DNA from: Lepas anatifera
Lineage: Eukaryota; Arthropoda; Thecostraca; Lepadidae
Reading direction: 5' to 3'
DNA: 64,000 nt
Assembly (NCBI GenBank): GCA_034440635.1
Contig: JAOTON010000335.1
Coordinates: 364,501-428,500 of the forward strand
Shown here piece after piece: positions 46,641-56,734 of this stretch. Every line of letters starts with the position of its first letter. Position 1 is the first letter of the stretch. Position numbers and translations under genes: made by a program. The notes under the pieces are model-generated. The model did not search any database, had not been told where the DNA came from, and saw only the letters and a list, made by a program, of their open reading frames with translations.

Positions 46641-48310
46641 CGGGTGAAGCTAATCTGGTTCCCCTTGAGCTCATCTCGTGGCCTCTCAGCTGGTCTTGGC
46701 CCCTTGAGCTGATTACTTGCCCTCTAAGCTGATCTGGTGCCCCTGACTAAATCGAGTGCCCCACTGAGCAAATAATTGTGCCTCCTGAACCTATATAATG
46801 CCCTCTGAGTTAGTCTAATGCCTCCGAGCTTGCTTGATGCCCTAATAGCTAATATAGTGCCCCTGGAGCTGATTCGTGCCCCCGAGCTGATCTTATGCCT
46901 CCCCAAGTTGATCTACTGTATCCTAAGTCAATATGGTGCCTCTTCAGCTGACTAGGTGCTCCCTCAGCTGATTATTAATGTCTCCTTAGATGGTCTGGTG
47001 CCCTCTGAGCTGGTTTGGTGGGCCCTGAGCCCATCTTGTGTTCCCTGAGCTGTTATGTTGCTCTCTGAGCTGATTTAGGCCCCTGCCATAGCCTGGGGGC
47101 TGGGAGCTGATCTGGACGCCGAGCGGATCGATCTGGTCCCACCTGAGCTGCACTAATGCCCCTGATTCGATCTGGTGCCTCTTGAGTCCATCTGATGCCC
47201 TCTGAGCTAGTCTGGTGCCCCCTGAGCTAATCTGGTGCCCTTTCAGCTGACCTGGGCCTCCTTACGTGATTTCATGAGCAGCTCTAAAGTCCTGAGCTGA
47301 GCTGGGCCCACAGAGGCTGATGAGGGCCCCTGAGATGGTATGGGGCTCCTGAGCTGATTAAGTGCCTCTTGACTTGATCTGGTATCCCCGAGCTGGCCGG
47401 GGACCACTGATCTGATTCTTTGTACCCGAAGCTGATCTGGTGCCCTATGGGCATCTGGTGTCCCCTGATGAACAGCTCTGGCGCTTTTGAACTGATTGGG
47501 CCCCGAGCTGGTGAGGGATCCCTGAGCTGATTTAGTGCCCCTGACTTGAACTTGCCCCCTGAGCTGATCGATCTGGTGCACCTTGAGTAAATATACTGCC
47601 CCCTGAACTTAACTAATACCCCCTGAGTCGATCTGGTGCCTCCTGAGTCATCATTGTGTCTCCTGAGTCCTTCTGATTCCCTCTGAACTAGTCTGGTGCT
47701 CCATGGCTAATGCGGTGCCCTGTAAGCTGACCCGGGCCTCCTGGGTTGATTACGTGATTTCCTGAGCAGCTCCCAGACCCTGAGCTGAGCTGGGCCCACA
47801 GGGGCTGGTGAGGGCCCCTGAGATGGTATGGGGTTCCTGAGCTGATTAAGTGCCTCCTGACTTGATCTGGTATTCCCGAGCTGATCTGGGGCTCGAGCTG
47901 GTCGGGGACCACTGATCTGATTGTTTGTCCCCGAAGCTGATCTGGTGCCCTATGGGGCGATCTGGTGTCCCCTGAGCAGCTCTGGGGCTCCTGAACTGAT
48001 TGGGCCCCTAGCTGGTTAGGGATCACTGAGCTGATTTGGTGCCCCTGACTTGATCTTGCCCCCTGATCTGACTTGAGGCCCCTGAACTGATCTGGGGCCC
48101 CAAGAGCTTATCTGGGGCCCAAGAGCGGATCTGGGTTCTGAGGGTACCCTGAACTGGTCTGGGCGCTGAGCTTGTGAGAGCCCCTAATGTTGGCTTGAGG
48201 CCCCTGAGGTGATCTGGCGCCTTAAACTGTTCTGGGGCTTCTTGAACTGGTTTAAAGCCCTATGAGCCTATCTGTGGCCCATTGAGCTAGTCTGATGACC
48301 TCATCTATGG
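46600..48310 (+). repeat. Degenerate minisatellite, about 27-29-bp unit, GAGCTGATCTGGTGCCCC
   Basis: About 1.7 kb consists of some 60 units with the core GAGCTGATCTGGTGCCCCCT, diverged by substitution. Near 47210-47580 and 47700-48010 a longer segment (GATGGTATGGGG, CCTGAGCTGATTAAGTGCCT, CTTGATCTGGTAT) occurs twice, about 490 bp apart, showing a second level of duplication. Frames through it are repeat artefacts. Confidence 0.88.
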
Positions 48311-49018
48311 GGCCAATGAGCTAGTCTAGTCCCTGGGATAGATGGGGAATAAGAACACGATGGAAACTCCCCTTGTAAAACGGAGCTAACGAGGAATGAG
48401 GAATCTCTAAAACGGCTTTTGATGCCTAGGCACCCCTGGTTATATAAATTACTTATTATACTGGTGGATTCTGGGAAGTGATGATAAAAAGGCATGTGCC
48501 CCTCAGTTCAGATGACAGTCCCCTAAACCAGGATTTCTATAAATCAATTTAAATGAAGAACTAGTTTTCACAATTTTCAGCCCTGTCCCACCATCCCCAT
48601 CCAAACCACCCCATTCACCTCTTCTTTACTCTTAACTGGGACCGATCCTTGAGAATGTGGAACTTAATAAGCGCGTTCACAAGGTATCTCCCAAATTATT
48701 GCGGCAGCAAAAATTCTGTTCTTCCAAAGACACTATGCCACTCCTCGTCCCACGGCAAGAAACTTTATCCGCGTTCAGCCAAGTCTCACTCGTTACGACA
48801 AAACCAATGGGCATAACAAATACATTTTCGACTCCAATATGCCTTAACTTGCACATGATAACAGATATCACGTGGTCCGCTGATTTCTCTGATGTTAAGT
48901 TCTTGCATGAGTTGACTGATTTGCCCTTAAATATATCCAAAACAGTCGTGTTTCGGCTACTTCCATGGCATTTTGATGATTTTTTCGGTTTTAATAGAGT
49001 TTTCCTTCTCCGTCAATC
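48311..49018. other. Interior of the hAT-like element, no recognised gene
   Basis: Non-repetitive sequence between the minisatellite and the Gypsy insertion. The plus strand has an ATG frame from 48657 that runs to the insertion point. The minus strand has an 87-codon frame at 48677-48940 containing SADHVISVIMCKLRHIGV. Either could be a relic of an ancestral transposase, but no motif supports that. Confidence 0.35.
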
Positions 49019-49023
49019 ACTTA

Positions 49024-49156
49024 TGTTGGGTGCCCGTTCAGGGCTCTGTCCGTGCAGAGCTCTGGACGGGTCACGTGACCTGTCTGGGTCGGCCATGCTG
49101 TGGACCGGCCCGCGAGTTGTGTTCCGGGAGATCAATAAACCACATCGGACCTAACA
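49024..49156 (+). repeat. 5' LTR of the Gypsy element
   Basis: 133 bp, from TGTTGGGTGCCC to CGGACCTAACA. It has the usual TG...CA ends with imperfect 7-bp inverted termini (TGTTGGG and CCTAACA). A polyadenylation hexamer AATAAA lies at 49134-49139. It is base-for-base identical to the 3' LTR by direct comparison. It is very short for a Gypsy LTR and has no obvious TATA box. Confidence 0.97.
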
Positions 49157-49174
49157 TGGCGCAGCCTGCAGTTG
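49157..49174 (+). promoter_or_regulatory. Primer-binding site, candidate serine tRNA
   Basis: TGGCGCAGCCTGCAGTTG begins directly at the LTR end. TGG pairs with the tRNA CCA end. From memory of animal tRNA sequences, the next bases fit best to the 3' end of a serine tRNA with a UGA anticodon (TGGCGCAGC contiguous, then GCAG after two mismatches). The position is certain; the tRNA identity is tentative. Confidence 0.7.
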
Positions 49175-49239
49175 AATTTGCGTAGGTGTAACTTTTTACC
49201 GCCACGTGAAATCTTTAGTGCTCATCAGTGACTATTGAA

Positions 49240-52200
49240 ATGGATAGTGAGACCAAGGACGCCATCGCAGGCCTTAAGGCCTTGATGAAGGCTCAAATCG
49301 AGCAGTCGGCTCGACAGTCAGAACAGGCGGCACAAAGGGAGGAAAGACTCTGCTTGATGTTGGAATCGGCGCTTCAACGCCCGTCAGTGAACCTCGACGA
49401 GACGTCGACGGCTGAGACGGGTGCACCTGCAGCCGCAGTGAAGACTCGTTTACCTGCTCTGGCCACGCCTGCGCCCCGACTTGCGTCCACGACCAGCTTG
49501 CGCGAATTCGCGGCCTGGAAGCAGAAGTACGAAGGTTTCGCTCGTCTAACCGGTATCTGTGACATGGCTGTCGTGGACCAACGCTCAGCCCTTTACAATC
49601 TGCTCGACGATGAGTGGGCAAGAATCGTCAGCTTCAGTTTAAACATTCCCGCCGAGGCTGACGTTACTACCATTATCGCAGCTATGGAAGCCTACCTCCG
49701 CCGTCAGCGCAGTGTAATTCTTGACAGGCGAGAATTCTATCTGCGTAACCAAGAGGAGGGTGAGCGTTTCGATGACTATATCATGACGTTGAAGGAGATT
49801 GCACAGTTTTGTGAGTTCTGTGACAAGTGTTTTCATGATCAACTTCGGGACCGGATCGTTACTGGCATCAGGGACGAGGAAACAGTCAGAATCCTACTCA
49901 GCCGTCACGATCTCACTCTGCAGACAGCGATTGACGTGTGCCGAGCACAGGAAAACTCCCGGCAAGACTCAGCACGTCTCCGCGCTGCTGACATCTGTCC
50001 CGTGTCATCATATCGACGCGGCAGGCAGGAGCGACCAAAGCAGCGGCGTGCATGTTCTCGCTGCAGTAGCGAACGCCACACTTCTGATGACGTCACTGCG
50101 TGCCCTGCTCGCAACTACTACTGCACTATATGTGATTTTGAAGGCCACTTTGAGGTTGTGTGTGATAGGAGGAGCCGATCTGACCAACGCGAGAGGCGTC
50201 AGTTCGGCAGTCAGAACCGTTCGAGACCCTACAGGCAGGTCTCCCCGCGGCGAGATTCACGGCAAGAGCCACGCCATTACAGTCCTCGCCGAGAACAAAC
50301 TCCCCGACGTCAGAGCCCTCGAGGTAAAAGCGTCGGCCGGACGTCGCTCGCCAGCGTGTTTTTACGCGGCTTCAATCCTCAGACAACACCCAGAGTGCAG
50401 GTCCGCGTCCGCCATCGCAGCACCGATGGAGTTCTGCGTTTTGTTCCCGACACAGGTGCAGAACAAACGGTGCTCAGTCCAGCCGCAGCTAAAAGCCTCG
50501 GCATCAAAGTCAGTGACCTGTCGCCGCCAACACGTCACCTCCACACAGCTGACAACCGCCAGCTAAACTGCATGGGAACCGTGTGGTGCACCTTGGAGAT
50601 GGGCGACCGGGTCACATCGTCATGCATTGCGGTGGTGGAACAAATCAATGGAGCACTCCTGTCGTGGACGGACTGCATGCGCCTGGGGCTGCTGCCTCCA
50701 AACTTCCCGGCCCAGATGCTGTGCGCTAGTGGCGCCGGGCCGTCAACAGCGGCGCAGCGAGTCACTCACTCGTTCACCCCACCGCCAACAGATGGCGTGG
50801 GTTGTCGACTGCCCGTCTGGAATCACAGTCGCGACCCGACACCTGAGGAGCGGGCCGCTCACATGGAGCAGCTGAGGGCAGCCTTCCCTCGCGTCTTTTA
50901 CAGTGGCGGTCCCCTCCGTGAGATGTCGGGAGGACCGATGACAATCGAACTGACAGAGGATGCCAAGCCTCGAGCTATTTCAGCTCCTCGTGCCATTCCC
51001 CATGCATGGAGGGACGAGATCAAACAGCAACTCGATGAACTGGTTGCTCAGGATGTCATCGTTCCAGTGGACGAACCAACTGAGTGGGTTCACCCCATTC
51101 ATCCAGTTCCCAAGCAGTCACCAGATGGTTCCGGGTCCCCGGCCGGTGTGCGGCTCACCGTAGATCTTACGGCGCTGAATAAATATGTGCGCCGGGGTAC
51201 ACATCCGGTGGCTACCCCTCAGGACGCGGTAGCCAGCATCGAGAAGGGCTCTCGGTTCTTCACCAAACTTGATGCCAAATCTGGATATTTTCAGATCAAA
51301 ATTTTGGAGAAACATCAACCCCTGACATGCTTCCTGACGCCCTGGGGCCGTTACATGTTCCGGCGTGCTGTGATGGGACTCTGCTCCAGCGGCGATGAGT
51401 ACAATCGCCGGGGAGACAAAGCGCTGGCTGGCATCCCCAACACCAGGAAGGTCGTGGACGACGTCCTCTTGTTCGACAGTGATTATGGAAGTCACCTCAA
51501 GCACGTGATTCAAGTTCTACAGCGGTGCGATGACAGTGGCATCACTCTAAACCCCACAAAAATCGTTTTCGCTGAACCGTCAGTGTCCTTCTGTGGATAC
51601 AACGTCACTGAACACGGATATTCTCCAGAAGAGCGGAAGGTGCGCGCCATCGCTGAGTTTCCACGACCGCAGAACATCACAGACTTGCGCAGTTTTATGG
51701 GTCTGGTGAATCAGCTGAGCGCGTTCTCCTCAGACACATCTGAGGCGGCTGAGCCTCTGCGGGACCTGCTCCGCCCGTCTCGAGAGTGGATCTGGTCAGA
51801 TGTGCACGAGGCGGCCTTCAACGCTGTCAAACAGGCTCTCACGTCACCTCCTGTGCTGGCCTACTTCAACCCTGCGTTACCAACCGCAGTGCACACTGAT
51901 GCAGCGCGAAAGGGACTCGCGTTTGCTCTTCTCCAGCTTCATGGGGTGGAATGGAAACTGGTCGAGTGTGGATCCAGGTTTGTGACAGAAACTGAATCAC
52001 GCTATGCTGCGATTGAGCTAGAAATGCTGGCTATCACCTGGAGTGTCCGCAAACTGCACGTATTTCTGGCTGGATTGCCCATGTTTGACATTGTGACAGA
52101 CCATCGCCCCCTCGTCACACTGATAAACAGCAAACCTCTGTCAGACATCACGAATCCAAGACTGCAGCGTCTCCGGGAAAAACTTCTTCCCTACAGCTTT

Positions 52201-53853
52201 CAAGTCGTCTGGAAGTCGGGAAAAAGTCACGCCATCCCCGACGCGCTCTCCCGTGCTCCCGTCGACTATCCGACGTCAACAGACATGGAAGCGGAATCGG
52301 AAATCACGCATCAGATCCGAAGCGTGCTCCTCAGCTCTGCTGCTGATTCGCCCCTCTTCGAATCATCCGCTGGGTGTGACGTCATCCTGAGTCAGATATT
52401 AGAAGCCGGCCAGAGTGACGACGAGTACATCGATCTCCGTGCTGTCATAAACACCGGTTTTCCAGCCCGCAAATCGGATTTACCCCATGCGCTCCGTCCT
52501 TACTGGGAAAAGCGTGAAGACCTCGCTGTGGACGGTGATCTGATTGTTTGCGGCCCACGCCTCGTCATCCCGAAGGCCATGCGCAAGGACACGCTGAAGA
52601 AGCTGCACGCCTCACATCAAGGGATCCGACGCACCAAAATGCGGGCACGACAGACCGTGTTTTGGCCGACTATCAACAACGACGTCCAGAACATAATTTC
52701 GGCGTGCCCTGAATGCCGCAAATATTTACCGAGCCAACAAAAAGAAGAACTGTGCCAGCACCCGACTCCGTCTCGTGTATTTGAATCGGTGTCAGCCGAT
52801 TTCTTCTCTCACGCCGGGAAAGCGTTTCTGGTGTACATGGACCGGCTGAGCGGCTGGCCGGTGGTGGCTGCTTGTCACAGTGATGCCACTGCGCGCACGT
52901 TGGTGCGTGAGCTCCGCGCCATTTTTGCCAGCTTTGGAGTACCATGCCGGTTCCGTAGTGACGGTGGGAAGGCATTCACGGCTCGCATCACTCGCCAGTT
53001 CTTCAAGCGATGGGGAGTTCAGCATGACATCACAACGCCGTACTTTGCACAGAGCAACGGACACGCCGAGGCCGGCGTCCGTCTCGTAAAAAGGCTCGTG
53101 CAGAAGTCGGCTCCCAACGGAGACCTGGACACAGACGAGTTCGCGGAAGGACTGCTCGAGATTCGAAACACCCCCTGCTCCGATGGAAGATCACCAGCTC
53201 AGGTGGTATTTGGCAGACCGATTCGTTCGACCGTGCCGGCTCACTTCCGCGCATTTTCTTCTGAGTGGCAAGCTGCTGCGGATGAGTGCGACGCCAGAGC
53301 GGCCCGCGCTGCAAAGCTAAGCCAGGAGCGCTACGATCAGCACGCCAAGACGCTGTCATCCATTAATGTCGGCTCGCATGTCGTGGTTCAGGACGCCATT
53401 TCGGGCCTGTGGGATCGCGTGGGAGTCGTCGTGGCCCGTGGAAATCGTCGCGACTACATGGTTAAAATGCCGTCTGGGCGCATATTTTGGCGCAATCGGC
53501 GTTTCCTGCGGCTTCAGCGCCCTCTTTCCCCGCTGTCTGAGCACTCTTCCGATCAGCACGTCGTTTTCGACGAGAGTCATGATATCGAGACGACGCCACT
53601 CCGCCGCGTGCCTCCGCGTCCGATGAGCTGCTCACCTCAGTCGTCCCCGGTGCCCCAGCGCACTCCATCCGCTCCCAAGCGGTCGGAAGAGGCATCACCG
53701 TCTGCAGGCGCACCTGGTACAGCACCACCATCCAAGCGCCGCGTCACGTTTGCGGATGAAGCCCCGCAGCCGCTCGCGCCTCGACGCAGTGAACGCATCC
53801 GCCGCAAACCAAGCAGAATCACGGTTCTGCCATACGATAAGTCGTATGTTTGA
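49240..53853 (+). CDS. Gag-Pol polyprotein of the Gypsy element, 1537 residues
   Basis: One frame encodes structural and enzymatic parts with no shift or stop between them. The first ATG after an in-frame stop at 49216 is at 49240; a GTG at 49228 is not a likely start. Gag covers about residues 1-310, with a Retrotrans_gag-like middle and two zinc knuckles (Cys272 CX2CX4HX7C; Cys295 CX2CX4HX4C). The protease DTGA is at 404. The reverse transcriptase has LTVDLTALN, FTKLDAKSGYFQI and VDDV with Asp740-741. RNase H has HTDAARKG (Asp887), then IELEMLAI and TDHRPL. The integrase has the zinc finger His1123/His1127 region with Cys1156/Cys1159, and catalytic Asp1187, Asp1241 and Glu1277, with 35 residues between the last two. 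The C-terminus is Pro/Ser/Arg-rich, with no chromodomain seen. All catalytic residues are present. Confidence 0.96.
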   Translation: MDSETKDAIAGLKALMKAQIEQSARQSEQAAQREERLCLMLESALQRPSVNLDETSTAETGAPAAAVKTRLPALATPAPRLASTTSLREFAAWKQKYEGFARLTGICDMAVVDQRSALYNLLDDEWARIVSFSLNIPAEADVTTIIAAMEAYLRRQRSVILDRREFYLRNQEEGERFDDYIMTLKEIAQFCEFCDKCFHDQLRDRIVTGIRDEETVRILLSRHDLTLQTAIDVCRAQENSRQDSARLRAADICPVSSYRRGRQERPKQRRACSRCSSERHTSDDVTACPARNYYCTICDFEGHFEVVCDRRSRSDQRERRQFGSQNRSRPYRQVSPRRDSRQEPRHYSPRREQTPRRQSPRGKSVGRTSLASVFLRGFNPQTTPRVQVRVRHRSTDGVLRFVPDTGAEQTVLSPAAAKSLGIKVSDLSPPTRHLHTADNRQLNCMGTVWCTLEMGDRVTSSCIAVVEQINGALLSWTDCMRLGLLPPNFPAQMLCASGAGPSTAAQRVTHSFTPPPTDGVGCRLPVWNHSRDPTPEERAAHMEQLRAAFPRVFYSGGPLREMSGGPMTIELTEDAKPRAISAPRAIPHAWRDEIKQQLDELVAQDVIVPVDEPTEWVHPIHPVPKQSPDGSGSPAGVRLTVDLTALNKYVRRGTHPVATPQDAVASIEKGSRFFTKLDAKSGYFQIKILEKHQPLTCFLTPWGRYMFRRAVMGLCSSGDEYNRRGDKALAGIPNTRKVVDDVLLFDSDYGSHLKHVIQVLQRCDDSGITLNPTKIVFAEPSVSFCGYNVTEHGYSPEERKVRAIAEFPRPQNITDLRSFMGLVNQLSAFSSDTSEAAEPLRDLLRPSREWIWSDVHEAAFNAVKQALTSPPVLAYFNPALPTAVHTDAARKGLAFALLQLHGVEWKLVECGSRFVTETESRYAAIELEMLAITWSVRKLHVFLAGLPMFDIVTDHRPLVTLINSKPLSDITNPRLQRLREKLLPYSFQVVWKSGKSHAIPDALSRAPVDYPTSTDMEAESEITHQIRSVLLSSAADSPLFESSAGCDVILSQILEAGQSDDEYIDLRAVINTGFPARKSDLPHALRPYWEKREDLAVDGDLIVCGPRLVIPKAMRKDTLKKLHASHQGIRRTKMRARQTVFWPTINNDVQNIISACPECRKYLPSQQKEELCQHPTPSRVFESVSADFFSHAGKAFLVYMDRLSGWPVVAACHSDATARTLVRELRAIFASFGVPCRFRSDGGKAFTARITRQFFKRWGVQHDITTPYFAQSNGHAEAGVRLVKRLVQKSAPNGDLDTDEFAEGLLEIRNTPCSDGRSPAQVVFGRPIRSTVPAHFRAFSSEWQAAADECDARAARAAKLSQERYDQHAKTLSSINVGSHVVVQDAISGLWDRVGVVVARGNRRDYMVKMPSGRIFWRNRRFLRLQRPLSPLSEHSSDQHVVFDESHDIETTPLRRVPPRPMSCSPQSSPVPQRTPSAPKRSEEASPSAGAPGTAPPSKRRVTFADEAPQPLAPRRSERIRRKPSRITVLPYDKSYV

Positions 53854-53987
53854 AATGATCATTGGCCGTGGTCAGAAGTGCTGTGTTTTCGTTCTTGTCT
53901 TTTTTGAGTTATTTCAGCAGTGGCCTGAGACGCTGGTAGCGTTTTCCTGTCAGCATTTGTGTTTTATTTTTGCCGCATTTGTATGCT

Positions 53988-54010
53988 GGGAAAGGGGGCG
54001 GAAGGGGAGA
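53988..54010 (+). promoter_or_regulatory. Polypurine tract
   Basis: A purine-rich run (GGGAAAGGGGGCGG, then AAGGGGAGA) directly precedes the 3' LTR, where second-strand synthesis is primed. A single C interrupts it. Confidence 0.85.
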
Positions 54011-54143
54011 TGTTGGGTGCCCGTTCAGGGCTCTGTCCGTGCAGAGCTCTGGACGGGTCACGTGACCTGTCTGGGTCGGCCATGCTGTGGACCGGCCCGC
54101 GAGTTGTGTTCCGGGAGATCAATAAACCACATCGGACCTAACA
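54011..54143 (+). repeat. 3' LTR of the Gypsy element
   Basis: 133 bp, identical to the 5' LTR at every position by direct comparison, ending CCTAACA and followed by the target duplication ACTTA. Confidence 0.97.
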
Positions 54144-54306
54144 ACTTATTTGCATTTTTATTGAGCCAAAGATGCCCAAAAAATGATATAAACAAAGATA
54201 TAGTAAGTTTTTTAGGTTACGTTAAAAAGTGCCCTTTTTCCCGGGGTACCCTTCAAAGTTGGTGTGCCCCCCATACCAAAGCTCTGGCTGCGCCCCTGCC
54301 CGTTGT

Positions 54307-54922
54307 TTATAAATCGAGGTCAGTGTACAGATCATAAGTTCAATATGGCGGACTTATCGATGAAAAATACGACATTTCACCAATGCCAGCACCAGGTACG
54401 AATCCAAGTGAGGGGGGGCGATAAGGCGATCGCCCTCGCCTTGGGCTCACCTTAAGCAATGAAAAGAAACGCCCCTCGCCACAGTCACTGCCCCCCCTCA
54501 AAGGGGCCCGGCGGCTACGGCTGTACCCCAGCCCCGCAAATTGCCTTCAAAATGCCACTCAAATGTAGCGTACCCGGGTCCCTTGTAATCCACTTAGAGC
54601 CTCTGAGTGTGCGACTGGACCTCTCAGAATTTACCCCTGACCCACTGCCGAAGCCGAGCCCCTATTCTCAGCAATTGCAGAGCATTCCCCCTGTGTTTTA
54701 CCCGGGCCCCTGTGACTGCAGCCGGCCCCCCCCCCCCCGCCCCGCCATTGGCGTCGCCCTAGATGTTCGGGTGGGGGGGATGGTGATAAAACACTACCTA
54801 CATCAGTTAGACCCTGCATATTTAATGCTATTTTCGGCCAAAAGAGCTGGCGTCCTTCTCACTTTCTCTCCAAAAGAGGTGGCCCAATCCTTCCCCAGAT
54901 CCCCAGTGGCAACGCCCTGTGG
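54307..54922. other. GC-rich stretch, nothing firmly recognised
   Basis: The sequence holds G- and C-runs (GGCGATAAGGCGATCGCC near 54418; a 14-base C run near 54727) that suggest another decayed element, but no paired ends were found. The open frame at 54459-55067 runs into the TA repeat and has no recognised domain. Confidence 0.4.
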
Positions 54923-54923
<1 letters not shown>

Positions 54924-55002
<79 letters not shown>

Positions 55003-55119
55003 TCTTTGAGGCAATGACAGTTAAATTGTATAGCACTCGCGCCCTTGGATATTTTTCTTTGGAGTAATACAATTTAACTGTCATTGCCTCAAAGAGAACA
55101 TATTGCCAAACTCTTCGAA

Positions 55120-55179
<60 letters not shown>
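54924..55179. repeat. Hairpin between two (TA)n microsatellites
   Basis: TA tracts at 54924-55000 and 55119-55179 flank a unique segment whose ends are inverted. TCTCTTTGAGGCAATGACAG with TTAAATTGTAT at 55001-55031 is the complement of 55068-55098. The loop is about 36 bases (AGCACTCGCGCCCTTGG, ATATTTTTC). Since TA tracts pair with each other, the whole 255 bp can fold on itself. Confidence 0.93.
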
Positions 55180-55183
<4 letters not shown>

Positions 55184-56734
55184 CACTTAAGGGCTACAGA
55201 GCTTCAAGTGTGGGGCAAGATCCACGGTGGGTGGGGGTAGGCCAGGGTCTGTCATAAAGGGTTTATGGCTACTAGGATTAGGCTTTTTCGATGATATTAC
55301 AAGCCAAAGGTGGGGAGCCGGTCTCCTCATCTCCGACAGCAGCGGAGAGGGGTGGCGGGGTTAGCCTTATAGACCCACAGGGTAACTGTATCCGGACCAA
55401 GGGCTCCGATTTTGGGGGAAAACCGGCTTCCTGTGGGCTCCAAAACCTGCCAGGAGCCACCAGATCCCATTGCGAGGAAACAAATCTCGTTTCTTAAGGC
55501 AAAGGTATGAAAACTACATTTCAAGGGGCGCCATCGACCTTTCAGGGGGGATTCGTGATCCCCCTCAAAAAAGTGTGCTGCGCCTCAAAGAAGTGATCTT
55601 CGGTGATGGGTGGTGATTGTCTGGTGTTAATGAATGATACAACAGGAAACGTTGCGAGGAGCAAAACCAGCGAATCCTATGGCATGGCGAAAGTTGTAAG
55701 CCTAAGCCATATCTGTGCAAAGACAAACGAAATTATTGTCGTGATTGATAGTCAATTTCAATATGGTTCAAGATTAAAGTGCTAATTAGAGTTACTTAGA
55801 TGATTGGAAGTGATTATAAGTACAAGTGATTTAAACTCTCCGTTGGAGTGTATGTTCATCAAAGTGTATATTAATCATTGTTATCAGAGTAAACTAATCT
55901 TAAGTGCCTAATGAGAATAAACTGGGTTATTTTTAATCCTTGTTTCTTTTCAGCAGCAATGGAATATTGAACGCGGGTTCATTCTGCACCTTCCAAAGAT
56001 TTTTCTACGCCGGAAATTTCACATTTTAATCTATTTTTACTCCCCCAATTCTAGTTTACACTGTTCCGATTTGTCTGATAATCTTTTTACTCCAGTGGTG
56101 TAGGAATATTCCCTCAAAACACATGCATTTTTGCATTACACCGGTGTAAAATAGGTTGTGGAATAATGCCGGAAAGAGGAGTGGATTTTGGCACCGTAGA
56201 AAGAATCCTGAAAATGGTGTACTTTTTGTTAGTTGATATTTTCACGACCCACGGGTTGGGGTTTTATTATTCCTGTTTCATGTCATTTTGCGTTGATATC
56301 GGGCGTAAAATATTCGCCGAAAGAAGAGTGGATTTTGGCACCGTAGATAAAATACGCTTTCTGGCGTACTTTTTTCAGTGAAGCTAAATTTAGGGCATGT
56401 TGATTTCTAATTAAAAAAACTTGTCTTAGTGCAGGCTGCAAGTCCTTTCGATAGTGTTCTTCGCCACGCCAAGCTTTGAGGCTTTGGCGAATGGTCCAGA
56501 TGGCTTGATACTTTGGCACGTTCTATTGGGTTCTCGACCAGAAACAAGGCAGTCGCCAGGCTTCCGTGACATGTGGGCTCTCTGAGCTAGACTTAACCCC
56601 CTGGATTATACACCTCCACAGAGGGAACTTTTGGACTGAACTCGACAATGAATTGCCTCGGTACCCCGTATTGTGAACAAAGTTCTGCATCCCATCTACC
56701 AGTGTACAGCCTGTATGAATACAAGGTAACCAGA
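55180..56734. other. Stretch with a fragment of a GC-rich element and a short direct repeat
   Basis: Near 55525-55560 AGGGGCGCCATCGACCTTTC and GGGGGGATTCGTGATCCCC resemble the CATAGGCGGATC family. The phrase AGTGGATTTTGGCACCGTAG occurs at 56179 and 56328, a 149-bp direct repeat. No gene was recognised. Confidence 0.45.

Larger units (their letters stand above)
49019..54148 (+). mobile_element. Intact Ty3/Gypsy LTR retrotransposon, 5,120 bp plus 5-bp target duplication
   Basis: Identical 133-bp LTRs at 49024-49156 and 54011-54143 enclose one open gag-pol frame. The flanks are ACTTA at 49019-49023 and ACTTA at 54144-54148, a perfect 5-bp target duplication. The order protease, reverse transcriptase, RNase H, integrase defines the Ty3/Gypsy group. 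There is no envelope frame. A polypurine tract lies before the 3' LTR and a primer-binding site after the 5' LTR. The identical LTRs and intact frame suggest a recent insertion. It lies inside the hAT-like element that starts at 45256. Confidence 0.97.
45256..54298 (+). mobile_element. Large hAT-like element with minisatellite interior, split by a Gypsy insertion
   Basis: The left end is CAGGGGCGCAGCCAG at 45256 and the right end is its exact reverse complement, CTGGCTGCGCCCCTG, at 54284-54298. The flanks are CCCGTGGT (45248-45255) and CCCGTTGT (54299-54306), matching at 7 of 8 bases, as for an 8-bp hAT-type target duplication. CAGGG ends also fit hAT. Without the 5,120-bp Gypsy insert and its duplication the element is about 3.9 kb. 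It consists of three tandem head modules, a long minisatellite and a right part with no recognised transposase. It is nonautonomous as far as I can see. Confidence 0.8.

Noticed and set aside
49799..50566. 255-codon plus-strand frame overlapping the Gypsy gag region in another phase
   Set aside because: It overlaps the certain gag-pol frame, has no domain of its own and follows from the GC-rich codon use of that frame.
54459..55067. 202-codon plus-strand frame
   Set aside because: Its second half is a Tyr/Ile run from the TA microsatellite, and the first half has no recognised features.
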